From DATDPM01 sp963841995 (GTDB lineage Bacteria; Pseudomonadota; Alphaproteobacteria; DATDPM01), in NCBI GenBank assembly GCA_963841995.1, contig CAWJEX010000003.1, positions 189,598-253,597 on the forward strand: a stretch of DNA of 64,000 nt, in the 5' to 3' direction. A model generated the notes under the pieces. The model was not told the origin of the DNA and did not search any database. It saw nothing but the letters and a program-made list of their open reading frames with translations. Position 1 is the first letter of the stretch. Each line of letters opens with the position of its first letter. Positions 34,945 to 43,410 of this stretch are shown piece after piece. A program made the position numbers and the translations under genes.

Positions 34945-36817
34945 CGGAAACCGGTTGCGGCGGTTCGTCCGCTTGCGCCGACAATCCGGCAAGAGCCGGC
35001 GCGTTGAATTGCAGTTCCGCCAAGCGCGCGTAAAGGCCGCAGCGGGCGATCAACTGCTCATGGCTGCCGATATCGACAATGCGGCCGCGATCCATCACCA
35101 CGATCCGCCCGGCCTTCAGGACCGTTGCCAAACGATGGGCGATGACAAGGGTGGTGCGGCCGTTCATCAGACGCCCGAGAGCCACTTGGACCATACGTTC
35201 GCTTTCGGCATCGAGCGCGCTCGTCGCTTCGTCGAGAAGCAAAACGGACGGGTTGCGCAAGATCGCCCGGGCAATCGCGACGCGTTGCCGCTGCCCACCC
35301 GAGAGCGTGACCCCGCGAGCTCCAAGATGCGTATCGAATCCCTCGGGAAGCCGGTCGAGGAATTCGCTGGCCGCCGCGGCATCGGCGGCCGCCCGCACAT
35401 CGGCGTCGCTCGCTTCCGGCCGCCCGTAGCGGATGTTGTCCCAGGCATTGCCCGAGAAAATCACCGGGTCCTGGGGAACCAACCCGATCCGCGCGCGGAT
35501 CGCCCGTGGATCTGCGTCCTTTAGAACAACGTCGTCGAGAGTAATCGCGCCCGATTGCGGATCGTAGAATCGCAGGAGAAGCTGGAACACCGTGGTCTTG
35601 CCGGCACCCGATGGACCGACCATCGCAACCGTTTCGCCCGGCGCCACCAGCAAGGAAAAATTTTCCAACGCCGCATCGTCGGGGCGCGTTGGATAACGAA
35701 AGGTCACGCCGCGGAAGGCGACGGCCCCTCGGGCCCGCTCAGGGAACGGCAGCGGCCGGGCCGGCGCCTCGACGTCGCTCTTTGTGGCCAGCAGCTCCAT
35801 CAAGCGCTCGATCGCCCCCGCCGCTTGCTGCAAATCGCCCATGAATTCGGAGAGCGAGCCGACCGCACCCGCAACCAGGGCGGCGTAGAACACGAAAGCA
35901 GAAAGTTGTCCCGCCGTCAGCTTGCCGGCGAAAACATCCTGGCCGCCGATCCACAACACGACTCCGGTAGCGCCGAACGCCATCAGCGTCGCAAAGCCGG
36001 TGAGAAAGGCGCGTGAATTGATCCGCTTGGTCGCGATCGCGAAGGCCTGCTCAACCCGCGCCGCAAAGGAGGCGCGGTCGAGATCTTCGTGGCCGAAGGC
36101 CTGAACAATGCGAATGGCATTCAGGCTCTCTTCGATGTAATCGCTGACATCGGCGACCCGGTCCTGGGTTGCGCGAGACAGTTTCCGTACTTTGCGGCCG
36201 AAGAACAGGATCGAGAGTACGACCGCGGGAACGATCAGTGAAATGAGCAACGTCAATTTCGGGCTGGTGACGATCAGCATGGCAATGCCGCCGATCAGCA
36301 TCAGCGCGTTGCGCGCTGCAACGGAAGCCTGGGAGCCGATCACGGTCTGCACCAGGGTCGTGTCGTTGGTCAGGCGGGAGAGGACTTCTCCGGTGCGCGT
36401 CGATTCGAAAAAAGCGGGGCTCAGGCTCAGGACATGGCTGTAAACCGCGCGGCGGATATCCGCCACCACCCGCTCGCCGATCCAAGCGACGAGATAAAAC
36501 CGCGACGCGGTGGCCGCCGCCAGAACGACGACGAAAACCAGCATGACAATAAGTGCTTGATCGAGAAGGGCCGGATCGTGGCTGTTGAATCCTTTATCGA
36601 CCAACTGGCGCAAACCTTGACCGAACGCCAATACGGTTCCAGCCGCGACGAAGACGGCAATGACCGCGCCGAAAATCCGGAGCTTGTACGGCGCCAGGAA
36701 CGGAAAGACCCGGCGTAGCGGCGCCAGAGTGCGCGTTCCCGGCCGGCGCGACGTTTTGCCGCTGACGGCCCCTGAATTTCCCGATGCGTCGGTCACGCCC
36801 AGTCCTCCAAAGTTCAC
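34931..36817 (-). CDS. ABC transporter, fused permease and ATPase (MsbA-like exporter)
   Basis: The 628-residue half-transporter has an N-terminal membrane domain of six helices (about 45-330) and a C-terminal ATPase. The ATPase has Walker A GPSGAGKTTV, Q-loop GLVPQDPVIF, signature LSGGQRQRVAIARAI, Walker B LLLDEATSALD and the H-loop IAHRLATV. This is the type IV exporter layout of MsbA-related proteins; the substrate (lipid, peptide or drug) cannot be told. It overlaps cyaY by 4 bases (ATGA), so the two are translated together, which is unusual for frataxin. Confidence 0.93.
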   Translation of the reverse strand: MNFGGLGVTDASGNSGAVSGKTSRRPGTRTLAPLRRVFPFLAPYKLRIFGAVIAVFVAAGTVLAFGQGLRQLVDKGFNSHDPALLDQALIVMLVFVVVLAAATASRFYLVAWIGERVVADIRRAVYSHVLSLSPAFFESTRTGEVLSRLTNDTTLVQTVIGSQASVAARNALMLIGGIAMLIVTSPKLTLLISLIVPAVVLSILFFGRKVRKLSRATQDRVADVSDYIEESLNAIRIVQAFGHEDLDRASFAARVEQAFAIATKRINSRAFLTGFATLMAFGATGVVLWIGGQDVFAGKLTAGQLSAFVFYAALVAGAVGSLSEFMGDLQQAAGAIERLMELLATKSDVEAPARPLPFPERARGAVAFRGVTFRYPTRPDDAALENFSLLVAPGETVAMVGPSGAGKTTVFQLLLRFYDPQSGAITLDDVVLKDADPRAIRARIGLVPQDPVIFSGNAWDNIRYGRPEASDADVRAAADAAAASEFLDRLPEGFDTHLGARGVTLSGGQRQRVAIARAILRNPSVLLLDEATSALDAESERMVQVALGRLMNGRTTLVIAHRLATVLKAGRIVVMDRGRIVDIGSHEQLIARCGLYARLAELQFNAPALAGLSAQADEPPQPVSVTAR

Positions 36818-37170
36818 CCTAAATCCTTCAGCGCAATCGCCCTATCGGCCGCCACACTCAACTCGGCGGATAACAAGCGGTGCAATGTCATCGGCTGAGC
36901 TTGCCCTCGCGAACGTGTGTCACGCCATTCCCGTTGTCCTTCGTCGAAGGCGAAGTGCCAAGCGCCCGATGCCGGCGACGACACCCAGATTTCCCGATTC
37001 GGCGCATGCTTGTTGACGACATAATGGCCGCCGGATTCGAGATCGATGGTGAGAATTCCATCGCGCAGGTCGGTTTCGAGCGAATCCGCCCCGGCTTCAT
37101 CGATCGCTTCAAGCAAGCGGCGCAGCGTCGCATCGGCAAGGGTTGCGAAGCGGGTTTCGTCCAGCGTCAT
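36814..37170 (-). CDS. cyaY: Frataxin-like iron donor CyaY
   Basis: CyaY binds iron and regulates Fe-S cluster assembly with IscS. The 118-residue protein starts MTLDETRFATLADATLRRLL, followed by DSLETDLRDGILTIDLESGGHYVVNKHAPNREIWVSSPASG, the acidic strand and conserved N/W segment of frataxins. Start 37170 is chosen by alignment; the longer frame to 37323 has an unlikely N-terminus. It is cotranscribed with the ABC exporter, overlapping it by 4 bases. Confidence 0.92.
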   Translation of the reverse strand: MTLDETRFATLADATLRRLLEAIDEAGADSLETDLRDGILTIDLESGGHYVVNKHAPNREIWVSSPASGAWHFAFDEGQREWRDTRSRGQAQPMTLHRLLSAELSVAADRAIALKDLG

Positions 37171-37393
37171 CACAAATCCAACGAACTGCTTTGGGGCTGC
37201 AGAACTGGCCGGGGGTTGAAAAAGAGGGCCTATCCCTACCCCAAGGTTAACGAACCCTGCAACCAGCCTAGCATGGCCCCCGAAATTACCGGCCGGATCG
37301 CCGACCGGCCTTGCCTGTCCCAAGCCCAGTCGGCTATAAACCGCCCCTCAATTGGGGGCCAACGCCGGTTAAAGCCGCTCCCCGGAAGCTGCT

Positions 37394-37615
37394 ATGAAAA
37401 AAGATATTCATCCCGACTACCACGAGATCACCGTGGTGCTGACCAACGGCACGTCCTTTAAGACGCGCTCCACCTATGGCAAGGCGGGCGATCAGCTGAA
37501 GCTCGATATCGATCCCAATACCCATCCGGCATGGACCGGCACCCAGCACCTCCTCGATACGGGCGGGCAAGTCGCGCGGTTCAAGAAGCGCTTCAAAGAC
37601 TTCGGTATCAAATAG
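37394..37615 (+). CDS. rpmE: 50S ribosomal protein L31
   Basis: A 73-residue ribosomal protein with the L31 signature (MKKDIHPDYHEITVVLTNGT..., ending RFKKRFKDFG). It has no cysteine, so it is the zinc-free form common in alphaproteobacteria. It sits alone on the plus strand between cyaY and rcdA. Confidence 0.97.
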   Translation: MKKDIHPDYHEITVVLTNGTSFKTRSTYGKAGDQLKLDIDPNTHPAWTGTQHLLDTGGQVARFKKRFKDFGIK

Positions 37616-37626
37616 GGCCAAAACCC

Positions 37627-38097
37627 CTAATCTCGAACCGAGAGCTCATCGAGCCTGGCGACCCGCAGGTAGAGCCGCCGACTGCGATCGAGAAGGGTCA
37701 AAAGCCGGGGAGGAAGAACCCTCTCGATTTCCGCACTGTCGTCCAAACAAACCCGGTGGCCACTGAGTCGGCAGCGCGTCCGTTCGGAAAAGCTGCGGCC
37801 GATCTCGCCGACATAAACCGCCTTTTGGAACAGCAGCCAGGACATGATGTGGGTCAACCGCGCAGTCAGCCGCGTGGTTTCGCACGTCATGACCAGGCGC
37901 TGAAACAGGTCGAGATTCTCCCGATCGAACGCCTCTTCATAGGCAACGTAATTCCGCGCATCGACCAGGAGCGCGAAGGCTTCGTCGTATGTCCTGCCGA
38001 AAAATGCGGTCGGGGCGGTTGCCTCGTTCACGGTGCCATTCCCGCCTTTACTTTTATTGGGGGTGCCGATGGCTGCCCCACCATCCATTCGCGCCAT
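37627..38097 (-). CDS. rcdA: DUF1465/RcdA family protein
   Basis: RcdA-family proteins work with ClpXP and CpdR in Caulobacter to target CtrA and other cell-cycle proteins for degradation. From the ATG at 38097 the protein is 156 residues. It has a short disordered N-terminus and a three-helix core: FFGRTYDEAFALLVDARNYV, NLDLFQRLVMTCETTRLTARLTHIMSWLLFQKAVY and SRRLYLRVARLDEL. It is alphaproteobacterial in distribution. A TTG at 38109 is an alternative start. CtrA-type regulation is inferred from the family, not shown by a site here. Confidence 0.9.
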   Translation of the reverse strand: MARMDGGAAIGTPNKSKGGNGTVNEATAPTAFFGRTYDEAFALLVDARNYVAYEEAFDRENLDLFQRLVMTCETTRLTARLTHIMSWLLFQKAVYVGEIGRSFSERTRCRLSGHRVCLDDSAEIERVLPPRLLTLLDRSRRLYLRVARLDELSVRD

Positions 38098-38424
38098 GAT
38101 CCAGAACAAATCTTAACATTCGATATCGCGGACCCCAACGATAGCCGAATTAACCATGTTATATCAATGGCTTAGATTGCAAATCAGCCCGGGTGCGTCG
38201 ATCTGCTCAGGATCCGGGCGAAAAAAATGGCCGCCGGCAAGCCGGCGGCCCGAGTTCCACAGGGAGGCGTGAACGAGGACCGGATGATGTCCTCTGGCGG
38301 CTAGACAAGCTAAACCGTTAACCGTAACGCTACGGGGCATTCCTTACCATTTAGTTAAAATTGTAGTGAATTCTCGAGTATGCTGCAGCGGACTGAGAAT
38401 TTTTCGTAACACATTGCAATAATT
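38098..38424. other. AT-richer intergenic region with one terminator
   Basis: This stretch between rcdA and the DUF1192 gene contains the terminator at 38221-38250, then about 170 bases that are clearly AT-richer than average (runs such as TTAGTTAAAATTG and ATTCTATTTTTTAAAAAAC). No ORF or RNA family is recognisable. It should hold the rcdA promoter near 38100-38200. Confidence 0.6.
38221..38250 (-). terminator. Rho-independent terminator after the DUF1192 gene
   Basis: A 10-bp GC stem (GGCCGCCGGC / GCCGGCGGCC, 38229-38250) is followed on the minus strand by the complement of A7 (38221-38227), a U-tract. It should end the upstream minus-strand DUF1192 transcript before rcdA. Confidence 0.75.
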
Positions 38425-38607
38425 CTATTTTTTAAAAAACTGGTCGGCGCCGCTGCGATGGGATTGCTTGGCGCCTATGGCCGCCTTAACCCGTCGGATC
38501 TCGGTCTCGAGATCGGCGATGTATTGTTCGAGCTCCTCGATCGAAAGCGAATCGAGGATTTTTGGCGCCGGCTTCTGCCGTTTCGGCTGAAGATCTTCTT
38601 CATCCAT
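38425..38607 (-). CDS. DUF1192 family protein
   Basis: A 60-residue protein with the DUF1192 pattern: MDEEDLQPKRQK, then ILDSLSIEELEQYIADLETEIRRVKAAIGAKQSHRSGADQFFKK, a coiled-coil-like helix with a basic end. Start 38607 is the conserved ATG; the frame is open to 38676 without support. The family is short, alphaproteobacterial and of unknown function. It is divergent from the quinone oxidoreductase gene. Confidence 0.88.
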   Translation of the reverse strand: MDEEDLQPKRQKPAPKILDSLSIEELEQYIADLETEIRRVKAAIGAKQSHRSGADQFFKK

Positions 38608-38748
38608 GGCTAGCTCAGAAATGAGGACTCGCGAACGCGACGCCCGAAATTTACGGGCCCACGCCCTTGCCACCAATGGCGGATGATAATAGACGTGTTA
38701 GCCGCGTTTCTACCCATTCCTCCTGGCCGCCCCACCTGGAATTCCAGC

Positions 38749-39753
38749 ATGACAAGTTTTCTTCCCGAATCGATGACCGTCATCGAGATCACCAAGCCGG
38801 GTGGTCCGGAAGTCCTGGTGCCGGCCACGCGGCGGCTTGTGCCGCCGGAGCCGGGCCAGGTTCTGATCCGGGTGCAAGCGGCCGGCATCAACCGTCCCGA
38901 TGTGTTGCAGCGTCAGGGCGGTTATCCCCCGCCCAAGGGCGTCACCGACATTCCAGGAATGGAGGTGGCGGGACCGATCGTCGCCTTGGGCTCGAAAGTA
39001 TCGGGGTGGCGGGTCGGCGATGAGGTGTGCGCCCTCGTTTCCGGCGGCGGCTATGCCGAATATTGCTCGGCACCGGCCGGCCAATGCCTGCCGGTGCCGA
39101 TCGGCCTCTCGATGATCGAAGCGGCCGCCCTGCCCGAAGCGTTTTTTACGGTATGGGCGAATGTAGTGGACCGCGCCGAATTGAAGCCGCGGGAAATTCT
39201 GCTTGTTCACGGCGGGGCGAGCGGCATTGGTACCACCGCCATTCAGATCGCACGCGTTCTTGGCGCCCGGGTTTTCGTGACCGCCGGCACCGATGAAAAA
39301 TGCCAGGCCTGCAGGGATCTCGGCGCCGAGGTGGCGATCAATTACCGGACAGAGGATTTCCAGGCGGTGGTCAAAGAGCGCAGCGAAGGCCGCGGCGTCG
39401 ATGTGATCCTCGACATGGTCGGTGGCGACTATATTCAGCGCAATATCGACTCGCTGGCGACCAACGGACGAATGGTCTTCATCGCCTTTCTCAAAGGCAT
39501 AAAGGCGGAGGTGAATTTCCTGCCGGTCATGTTGAGGCGATTGACCATCACCGGCGCCACCCTCCGCGTGCGGTCGATCGAGGAAAAGGCCGGTATCGCC
39601 AAATCGCTCCGCCGCTTCATCTGGCCGCAAATCGAAGCGGGCCGGATCAAACCGGTGATTTACACCACTTTCCCGCTTGCCCAGGCCTCGGAAGCCCACC
39701 GCCTGATGGAAAGCGGGGCCCATACCGGAAAAATCGTGCTGGAGGTGGCCTGA
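38749..39753 (+). CDS. NAD(P)H-quinone oxidoreductase (zinc-free MDR, PIG3-like)
   Basis: The protein is a medium-chain dehydrogenase/reductase without zinc-binding cysteines, of the quinone oxidoreductase/PIG3 group. It has MTVIEITKPGGPEVLVPATR, INRPDVLQRQGGYPPPKGVTDIPGMEVAG, the NADP-binding LLVHGGASGIGTTAIQIARVLGARVFVTAG and a final MESGAHTGKIVLEV. From the ATG at 38749 the length is 334; an alternative start at 38773 (MTVIEI) has better family support but both are plausible. The substrate is unknown. Confidence 0.92.
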   Translation: MTSFLPESMTVIEITKPGGPEVLVPATRRLVPPEPGQVLIRVQAAGINRPDVLQRQGGYPPPKGVTDIPGMEVAGPIVALGSKVSGWRVGDEVCALVSGGGYAEYCSAPAGQCLPVPIGLSMIEAAALPEAFFTVWANVVDRAELKPREILLVHGGASGIGTTAIQIARVLGARVFVTAGTDEKCQACRDLGAEVAINYRTEDFQAVVKERSEGRGVDVILDMVGGDYIQRNIDSLATNGRMVFIAFLKGIKAEVNFLPVMLRRLTITGATLRVRSIEEKAGIAKSLRRFIWPQIEAGRIKPVIYTTFPLAQASEAHRLMESGAHTGKIVLEVA

Positions 39754-39925
39754 CCGGAGGGTTACAGGCCGGTCACCGCGCCAATCGCCGCGCCAATCAC
39801 CGCAATGGTCCAGGATATCTTTGACCCGCCGCGGTCCAAACCTATATTCTAGGGGCCAATTCCAAGGCTGCCTGACACGCCGCGCCCGCCGGCCGGAAAG
39901 GCCGCGGCGGCAGGTTGTTGGGCTA

Positions 39926-39976
39926 GATGCCCCGAAGAGTCGGATGCCCCGAAGATTGGGACGCCCCAAAGACTGG
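39926..39976. repeat. Three 17-bp tandem repeats upstream of trcR
   Basis: GATGCCCCGAAGAGTCG, GATGCCCCGAAGATTGG and GACGCCCCAAAGACTGG occupy 39926-39976 in register, followed by an inverted repeat CTGGTT...AACCAG. The 308-base region before trcR (39754-40061) has no gene apart from a weak in-frame extension of trcR. The repeats could be a tandem operator, part of the leader, or slippage. Confidence 0.75.
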
Positions 39977-40061
39977 TTCCAAAAAAACCAGACCGAAAAA
40001 ACGTAAACAGGAACCGCGAAAAAAGCAGAAAATCCGGGAGGCTTCGTTGCCAGTACCACTT

Positions 40062-40610
40062 ATGCCCAAGGCCACCGCCGTGTGGCTGGTCGAACACACT
40101 GCGCTCACCTTTGAACAGATCGCCGATTTCTGCGGTCTGCACCCGCTCGAGGTTCAAGCGATTGCCGATGGCGAAGTGGCGCCTGGCATGACCGGGCTCG
40201 ATCCGGTGGCCAACGGCCAGCTCGCCCAGGAAGAAATCGACAAAGCGGTTGCCGATCCGAAATACCGGATGCCTCTCGCCGAGCCGAAAACGCCGATGCC
40301 GCCATTGCGCACGAAGGGGCCGCGCTACACCCCGATCGCCAAGCGCAATGACCGGCCCGACGCCATTGCCTGGCTGTTGAAGCATCACCCGGAACTGACC
40401 GACTCCCAGGTCTCCAAGCTGGTGGGCACGACCAAGGCGACGATCAATGCGGTGCGCGATCGCACCCATTGGAACGCGGCGAACATCCGGCCGCGCAGCC
40501 CGGTCGAGCTCGGCATCTGCTCGCATAAGGAATTAAATGCGGCACTGGAGCGTGCGCGGCGCAAAGCGGCCAAAGTGGCGGCGCCGGCGCCAACGACGCC
40601 GGCCGCATAA
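40062..40610 (+). CDS. trcR: Cell cycle transcriptional regulator TrcR (DUF1013)
   Basis: The DUF1013 family includes TrcR, an alphaproteobacterial regulator described as acting in cell-cycle transcription. The 182-residue protein starts MPKATAVWLVEHTALTFEQI and has FCGLHPLEVQAIADGEVAPG and a helix-turn-helix-like region DSQVSKLVGTTKATINAVRDRTHWN. It ends in an Ala/Pro/Lys tail. The frame extends upstream to 39927 with a Lys/Arg-rich stretch; the ATG at 40062 fits the family better. Confidence 0.9.
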   Translation: MPKATAVWLVEHTALTFEQIADFCGLHPLEVQAIADGEVAPGMTGLDPVANGQLAQEEIDKAVADPKYRMPLAEPKTPMPPLRTKGPRYTPIAKRNDRPDAIAWLLKHHPELTDSQVSKLVGTTKATINAVRDRTHWNAANIRPRSPVELGICSHKELNAALERARRKAAKVAAPAPTTPAA

Positions 40611-40708
40611 TCCCGACAACACCGGCTATATATTAGCGAGATGTAGGACCGCGGCGGCGCCCCGGGAGGGGCGGGTTAATCTGCCGGATCCATGGATCGA
40701 CCGCCGGG

Positions 40709-40876
40709 CTAGCGGCCCGACATGCGAATGATTTCCTCTTTGATGCGGAGTTTTTGCCGCTTCAGCTCCTGGATATGCATTTCGTCGGGGAGCGGGCGGT
40801 TGTTTTCGTCTTGGATGGCAACTTCGAGTTCGTGGTGTTTGTCCTTTAGGGATGCGATATGGTTTTCAGACGCCAT
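40709..40876 (-). CDS. YdcH/DUF465 family protein
   Basis: A 55-residue helical hairpin protein (MASENHIASLKDKHHELEVAIQDENNRPLPDEMHIQELKRQKLRIKEEI), the DUF465 signature of small basic/acidic helical proteins. Start 40876 matches the family; the frame is open further upstream without support. A second DUF465 gene lies at 41691, on the other side of ubiX. Function unknown. Confidence 0.88.
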   Translation of the reverse strand: MASENHIASLKDKHHELEVAIQDENNRPLPDEMHIQELKRQKLRIKEEIIRMSGR

Positions 40877-40990
40877 GAAGCCTCCTCTCGAGCGGACAGA
40901 GATCGTTACGAATTGTCCATCGGTGATCTTAAGCTTCGGAAAGAATTCTTGCCAAGAGCGATCGTGCAAGGTTTTGATTTCCCAGGAATA

Positions 40991-41637
40991 ATGCCGGAGC
41001 GGAACGGTATCGGCGTGGGGATTTTTCGATAAGTCAACGTCTTGTCGTCGGAATCAGCGGCGCATCCGGGGTCATTTACGGCGTGCGGCTGCTCGAGTGC
41101 TTGCGCGTCCTCGGGGTTGAAAGCCATCTCGTCGTCACACCCGCGGCCGAAGTGACTTTGGCTTGCGAAACCCATTGCAAAGTGGCCGCTCTTCGCGCTC
41201 TCGCATCCCACGCTTATGCTGCCGACAACATGGCCGCACCGATTGCCAGCGGCTCATTCCAAACCATGGGCATGGTCATCGCGCCCTGTTCGATGAAGAG
41301 CCTGGCGGAGATTGCCAACGGCGCGACAACCACGCTGCTGACGCGCGCGGCCGATGTCATGCTGAAAGAACGGCGGCGGCTGGTGCTTCTTGTTCGCGAA
41401 ACGCCGCTTCATTCGGGCCATTTGCGCAACATGCTGACGGTCAGCGAGCTGGGTGGCATCATCGCGCCACCGGTCCCCGCTTTTTATGCCCAGCCGCAAT
41501 CCCTCGACGAGGTGATCGATCATACGGTGGGAAAAGTCCTCGATCTGTTCGGGCTCGACAGCGGCAAAGTCCATCGTTGGCGCGACGACCCGCGCAAACC
41601 GGCAGCCCCCCGCTTGGTCGGCGGCGACAGCGACTGA
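40991..41637 (+). CDS. ubiX: Flavin prenyltransferase UbiX (start region apparently frameshifted)
   Basis: UbiX makes prenylated FMN, the cofactor of UbiD decarboxylases in ubiquinone synthesis. The protein contains the Rossmann-like start RLVVGISGASGVIYGVRLLE, then SHLVVTPAAEVTLACE, GMVIAPCSMKSLAEIANG, LTRAADVMLKERRRLVLLVRETPLHSGHLRNM and the usual C-terminal AFYAQPQSLDEVIDH. The frame carrying GISGASG has no ATG, GTG or TTG before GTG 41083, which would remove that conserved motif. An ATG at 40991 in another frame would fuse to it if one G is added to the GGGG run near 41017-41020, giving about 215 residues. A consensus deletion is likely. Confidence 0.87.
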
Positions 41638-41690
41638 TCCCCCTTCCCGCCCCGCTGTGTTAAACTGACCGCCAACGGTGCCGAGGTGCC

Positions 41691-41897
41691 ATGGCTGATC
41701 CGGATTTGGATAAAGTGCTGCAACAGATCGAAACGCTGAAAAGCGAACATCGGGACCTCGACGACATCATTCAGCACATCATCGAGCGCGGACCGTTCGA
41801 CACGCTGCAGATTCAGCGGTTAAAGAAGCGGAAATTGGTGTTGAAAGATCTAATCGCGCGGCTCGAAAGCAAAATGCTCCCAGATATCATCGCATAA
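41691..41897 (+). CDS. YdcH/DUF465 family protein
   Basis: A 68-residue helical-hairpin protein (MADPDLDKVLQQIETLKSEHRDLDDIIQHIIERGPFDTLQIQRLKKRKLVLKDL) of the DUF465 group. It lies 53 bases after ubiX on the same strand. It shares the family with the shorter gene at 40709-40876 but is not nearly identical to it. Confidence 0.9.
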   Translation: MADPDLDKVLQQIETLKSEHRDLDDIIQHIIERGPFDTLQIQRLKKRKLVLKDLIARLESKMLPDIIA

Positions 41898-41938
41898 GTC
41901 ATCATCGCGTAAATCTGAAACCCGCTGAGAGCCGGGCG

Positions 41939-42664
41939 CTAGCGCTTTTTGTCGCGGTTTTGTTTGCGCTCGTACATGGCGCGATCGGCGGCATCCAAGG
42001 CGTCGCCGGCTTTCTCGCCGCCGCGGAACGTATACGACCCGACCGAAACCGCGAGCTTGATTTCCTTGCTCTGCCAAACGAACGGGCTTCGTTCGATCGC
42101 ATCGACCAGCAGCATCGCTTTTTCGTTGGCGGTGGGCTGATCGGCGTTGGCGAGAATGATCGCGAATTCGTCGCCGCCGAGCCTGCCCACCACGTCCGAA
42201 CTGCGGGTATTCTTGATCAAGATATCGGCAACATGGGCGAGAGCCGCGTCACCGCCGCCATGGCCATAGGTGTCGTTGATTTCCTTCATCTGGTTGATGT
42301 CGAAATAGAGCACGCTCCCCGGTGCGCCATAGCGTTCGGAGAACGCCATCATGCGGGTGAGCTCGCGGACAAAAGCCCGCCGGTTCGAAACCGGGACCAG
42401 CGTATCCTGATCCGCTAGATTTTCGAGGTAGCTGATGCGCTTCTGATTTTGTTGCAGCTCGCGGCGCAGCTTATCCACCTCTTCCATGAGGCGCATGATC
42501 GCATTGCGAACATGGGGGGTGAGCTCGTGCTCGGGAATGCCGAGGATCGTCGCGGTATCGGCCGCCGGGCCAACGCCGCCCGCACCGTCGGCGCGCGCGG
42601 TCCGATCCGTCGCGCGGGCCAGGGCGCCCGCGCTCTTTAGCGGATTGGCGTCTCCGATCTTCAT
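41939..42664 (-). CDS. Diguanylate cyclase (GGDEF domain)
   Basis: The 241-residue protein has an N-terminal low-complexity region, a helical segment (about 58-82, VDKLRRELQQNQKRISYLENL) and a GGDEF domain. The catalytic motif GGDEF lies in VVGRLGGDEFAIILAN. An I-site RSSD (RxxD) sits five residues before it, so product inhibition is expected. Metal and substrate residues (LYFDINQMKEINDTYGHGGGD) are intact. There is no obvious sensor or membrane helix. It should make cyclic-di-GMP, with control from partner proteins or the I-site. It is convergent with the DUF465 gene and divergent from purE. Confidence 0.94.
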   Translation of the reverse strand: MKIGDANPLKSAGALARATDRTARADGAGGVGPAADTATILGIPEHELTPHVRNAIMRLMEEVDKLRRELQQNQKRISYLENLADQDTLVPVSNRRAFVRELTRMMAFSERYGAPGSVLYFDINQMKEINDTYGHGGGDAALAHVADILIKNTRSSDVVGRLGGDEFAIILANADQPTANEKAMLLVDAIERSPFVWQSKEIKLAVSVGSYTFRGGEKAGDALDAADRAMYERKQNRDKKR

Positions 42665-42882
42665 GTTGCGGAGCCTATCCTCGAAGTCACGGATAAATGG
42701 TTAATAAGATCTGCTGCCCGCTTTTTGTTACGGGAACATAGCAAATCCGCAATTTCAATGTGACCGGAAGGGCGGGTTGGGGCGGAAAACCGATCGTGGG
42801 GTCAATCGGTTACAGTGCTCGCGTCGCTTGCCTAACGAACCGGTCTCCCTATAATGCCGCGCTTCGCAGAGCCGGGGGGCCT

Positions 42883-43392
42883 ATGGCACCAATCCGCAAG
42901 CCGCGCAAACCAGCAATCGTCAGCATCATCATGGGCAGTAAATCGGACTGGGAGGTCATGCGCCGGGCGCGCCACCTTCTGGACGAGCTCGGCATCGGCA
43001 GCGAATCCAAGGTTCTCTCCGCCCACCGCACGCCCCATCGGCTCGCCGCTTATGTCGAAAGCCTGCGCGGCCGCGGATTCAAGGTGGTGATTGCCGGTGC
43101 TGGAATGGCCGCCGCCCTTCCCGGCACGGTTGCGGCCCTGACCACCTTGCCGGTGCTGGGTGTCCCACTCGAAGGCGGCAAGGCGCTCGGCGGATTGGAC
43201 GCCTTGCTGGCGATGGCGCAAATGCCCCATGGCATTCCGGTCGGCACGCTCGCCGTCGGCAAATCGGGTGCCGGCAACGCCGCATTGCTTGCCGCCGCAA
43301 TCCTCGCTTTGTCGGACAAGCGCGTGGCCAAGGCGCTGGACGATTTCCGCACCCGGCAGACCCAGGCCGTGGTCGAAGATCCGGAAGGTTAG
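42883..43392 (+). CDS. purE: 5-(Carboxyamino)imidazole ribonucleotide mutase
   Basis: PurE rearranges N5-CAIR to CAIR in purine synthesis. The 169-residue protein has IVSIIMGSKSDWEVMRRARHLLDELGIGSESKVLSAHRTPHRL, the class I PurE signature, and GVPLEGGKALGGLDALLAMAQMPHGIPVGTLAVGKSGAGNAALLA. Start 42883 is set by the family. purK, often adjacent, is not next to it; coq9 follows convergently. Confidence 0.97.
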   Translation: MAPIRKPRKPAIVSIIMGSKSDWEVMRRARHLLDELGIGSESKVLSAHRTPHRLAAYVESLRGRGFKVVIAGAGMAAALPGTVAALTTLPVLGVPLEGGKALGGLDALLAMAQMPHGIPVGTLAVGKSGAGNAALLAAAILALSDKRVAKALDDFRTRQTQAVVEDPEG

Positions 43393-43410
43393 CGGTTAAG
43401 CCTGTCTGAA

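Noticed and set aside
38110..38200. CtrA-type TTAA-N7-TTAA site before rcdA
   Set aside because: The only close match (TTAACC...TTAT) has a 5-base spacer, so it does not fit.
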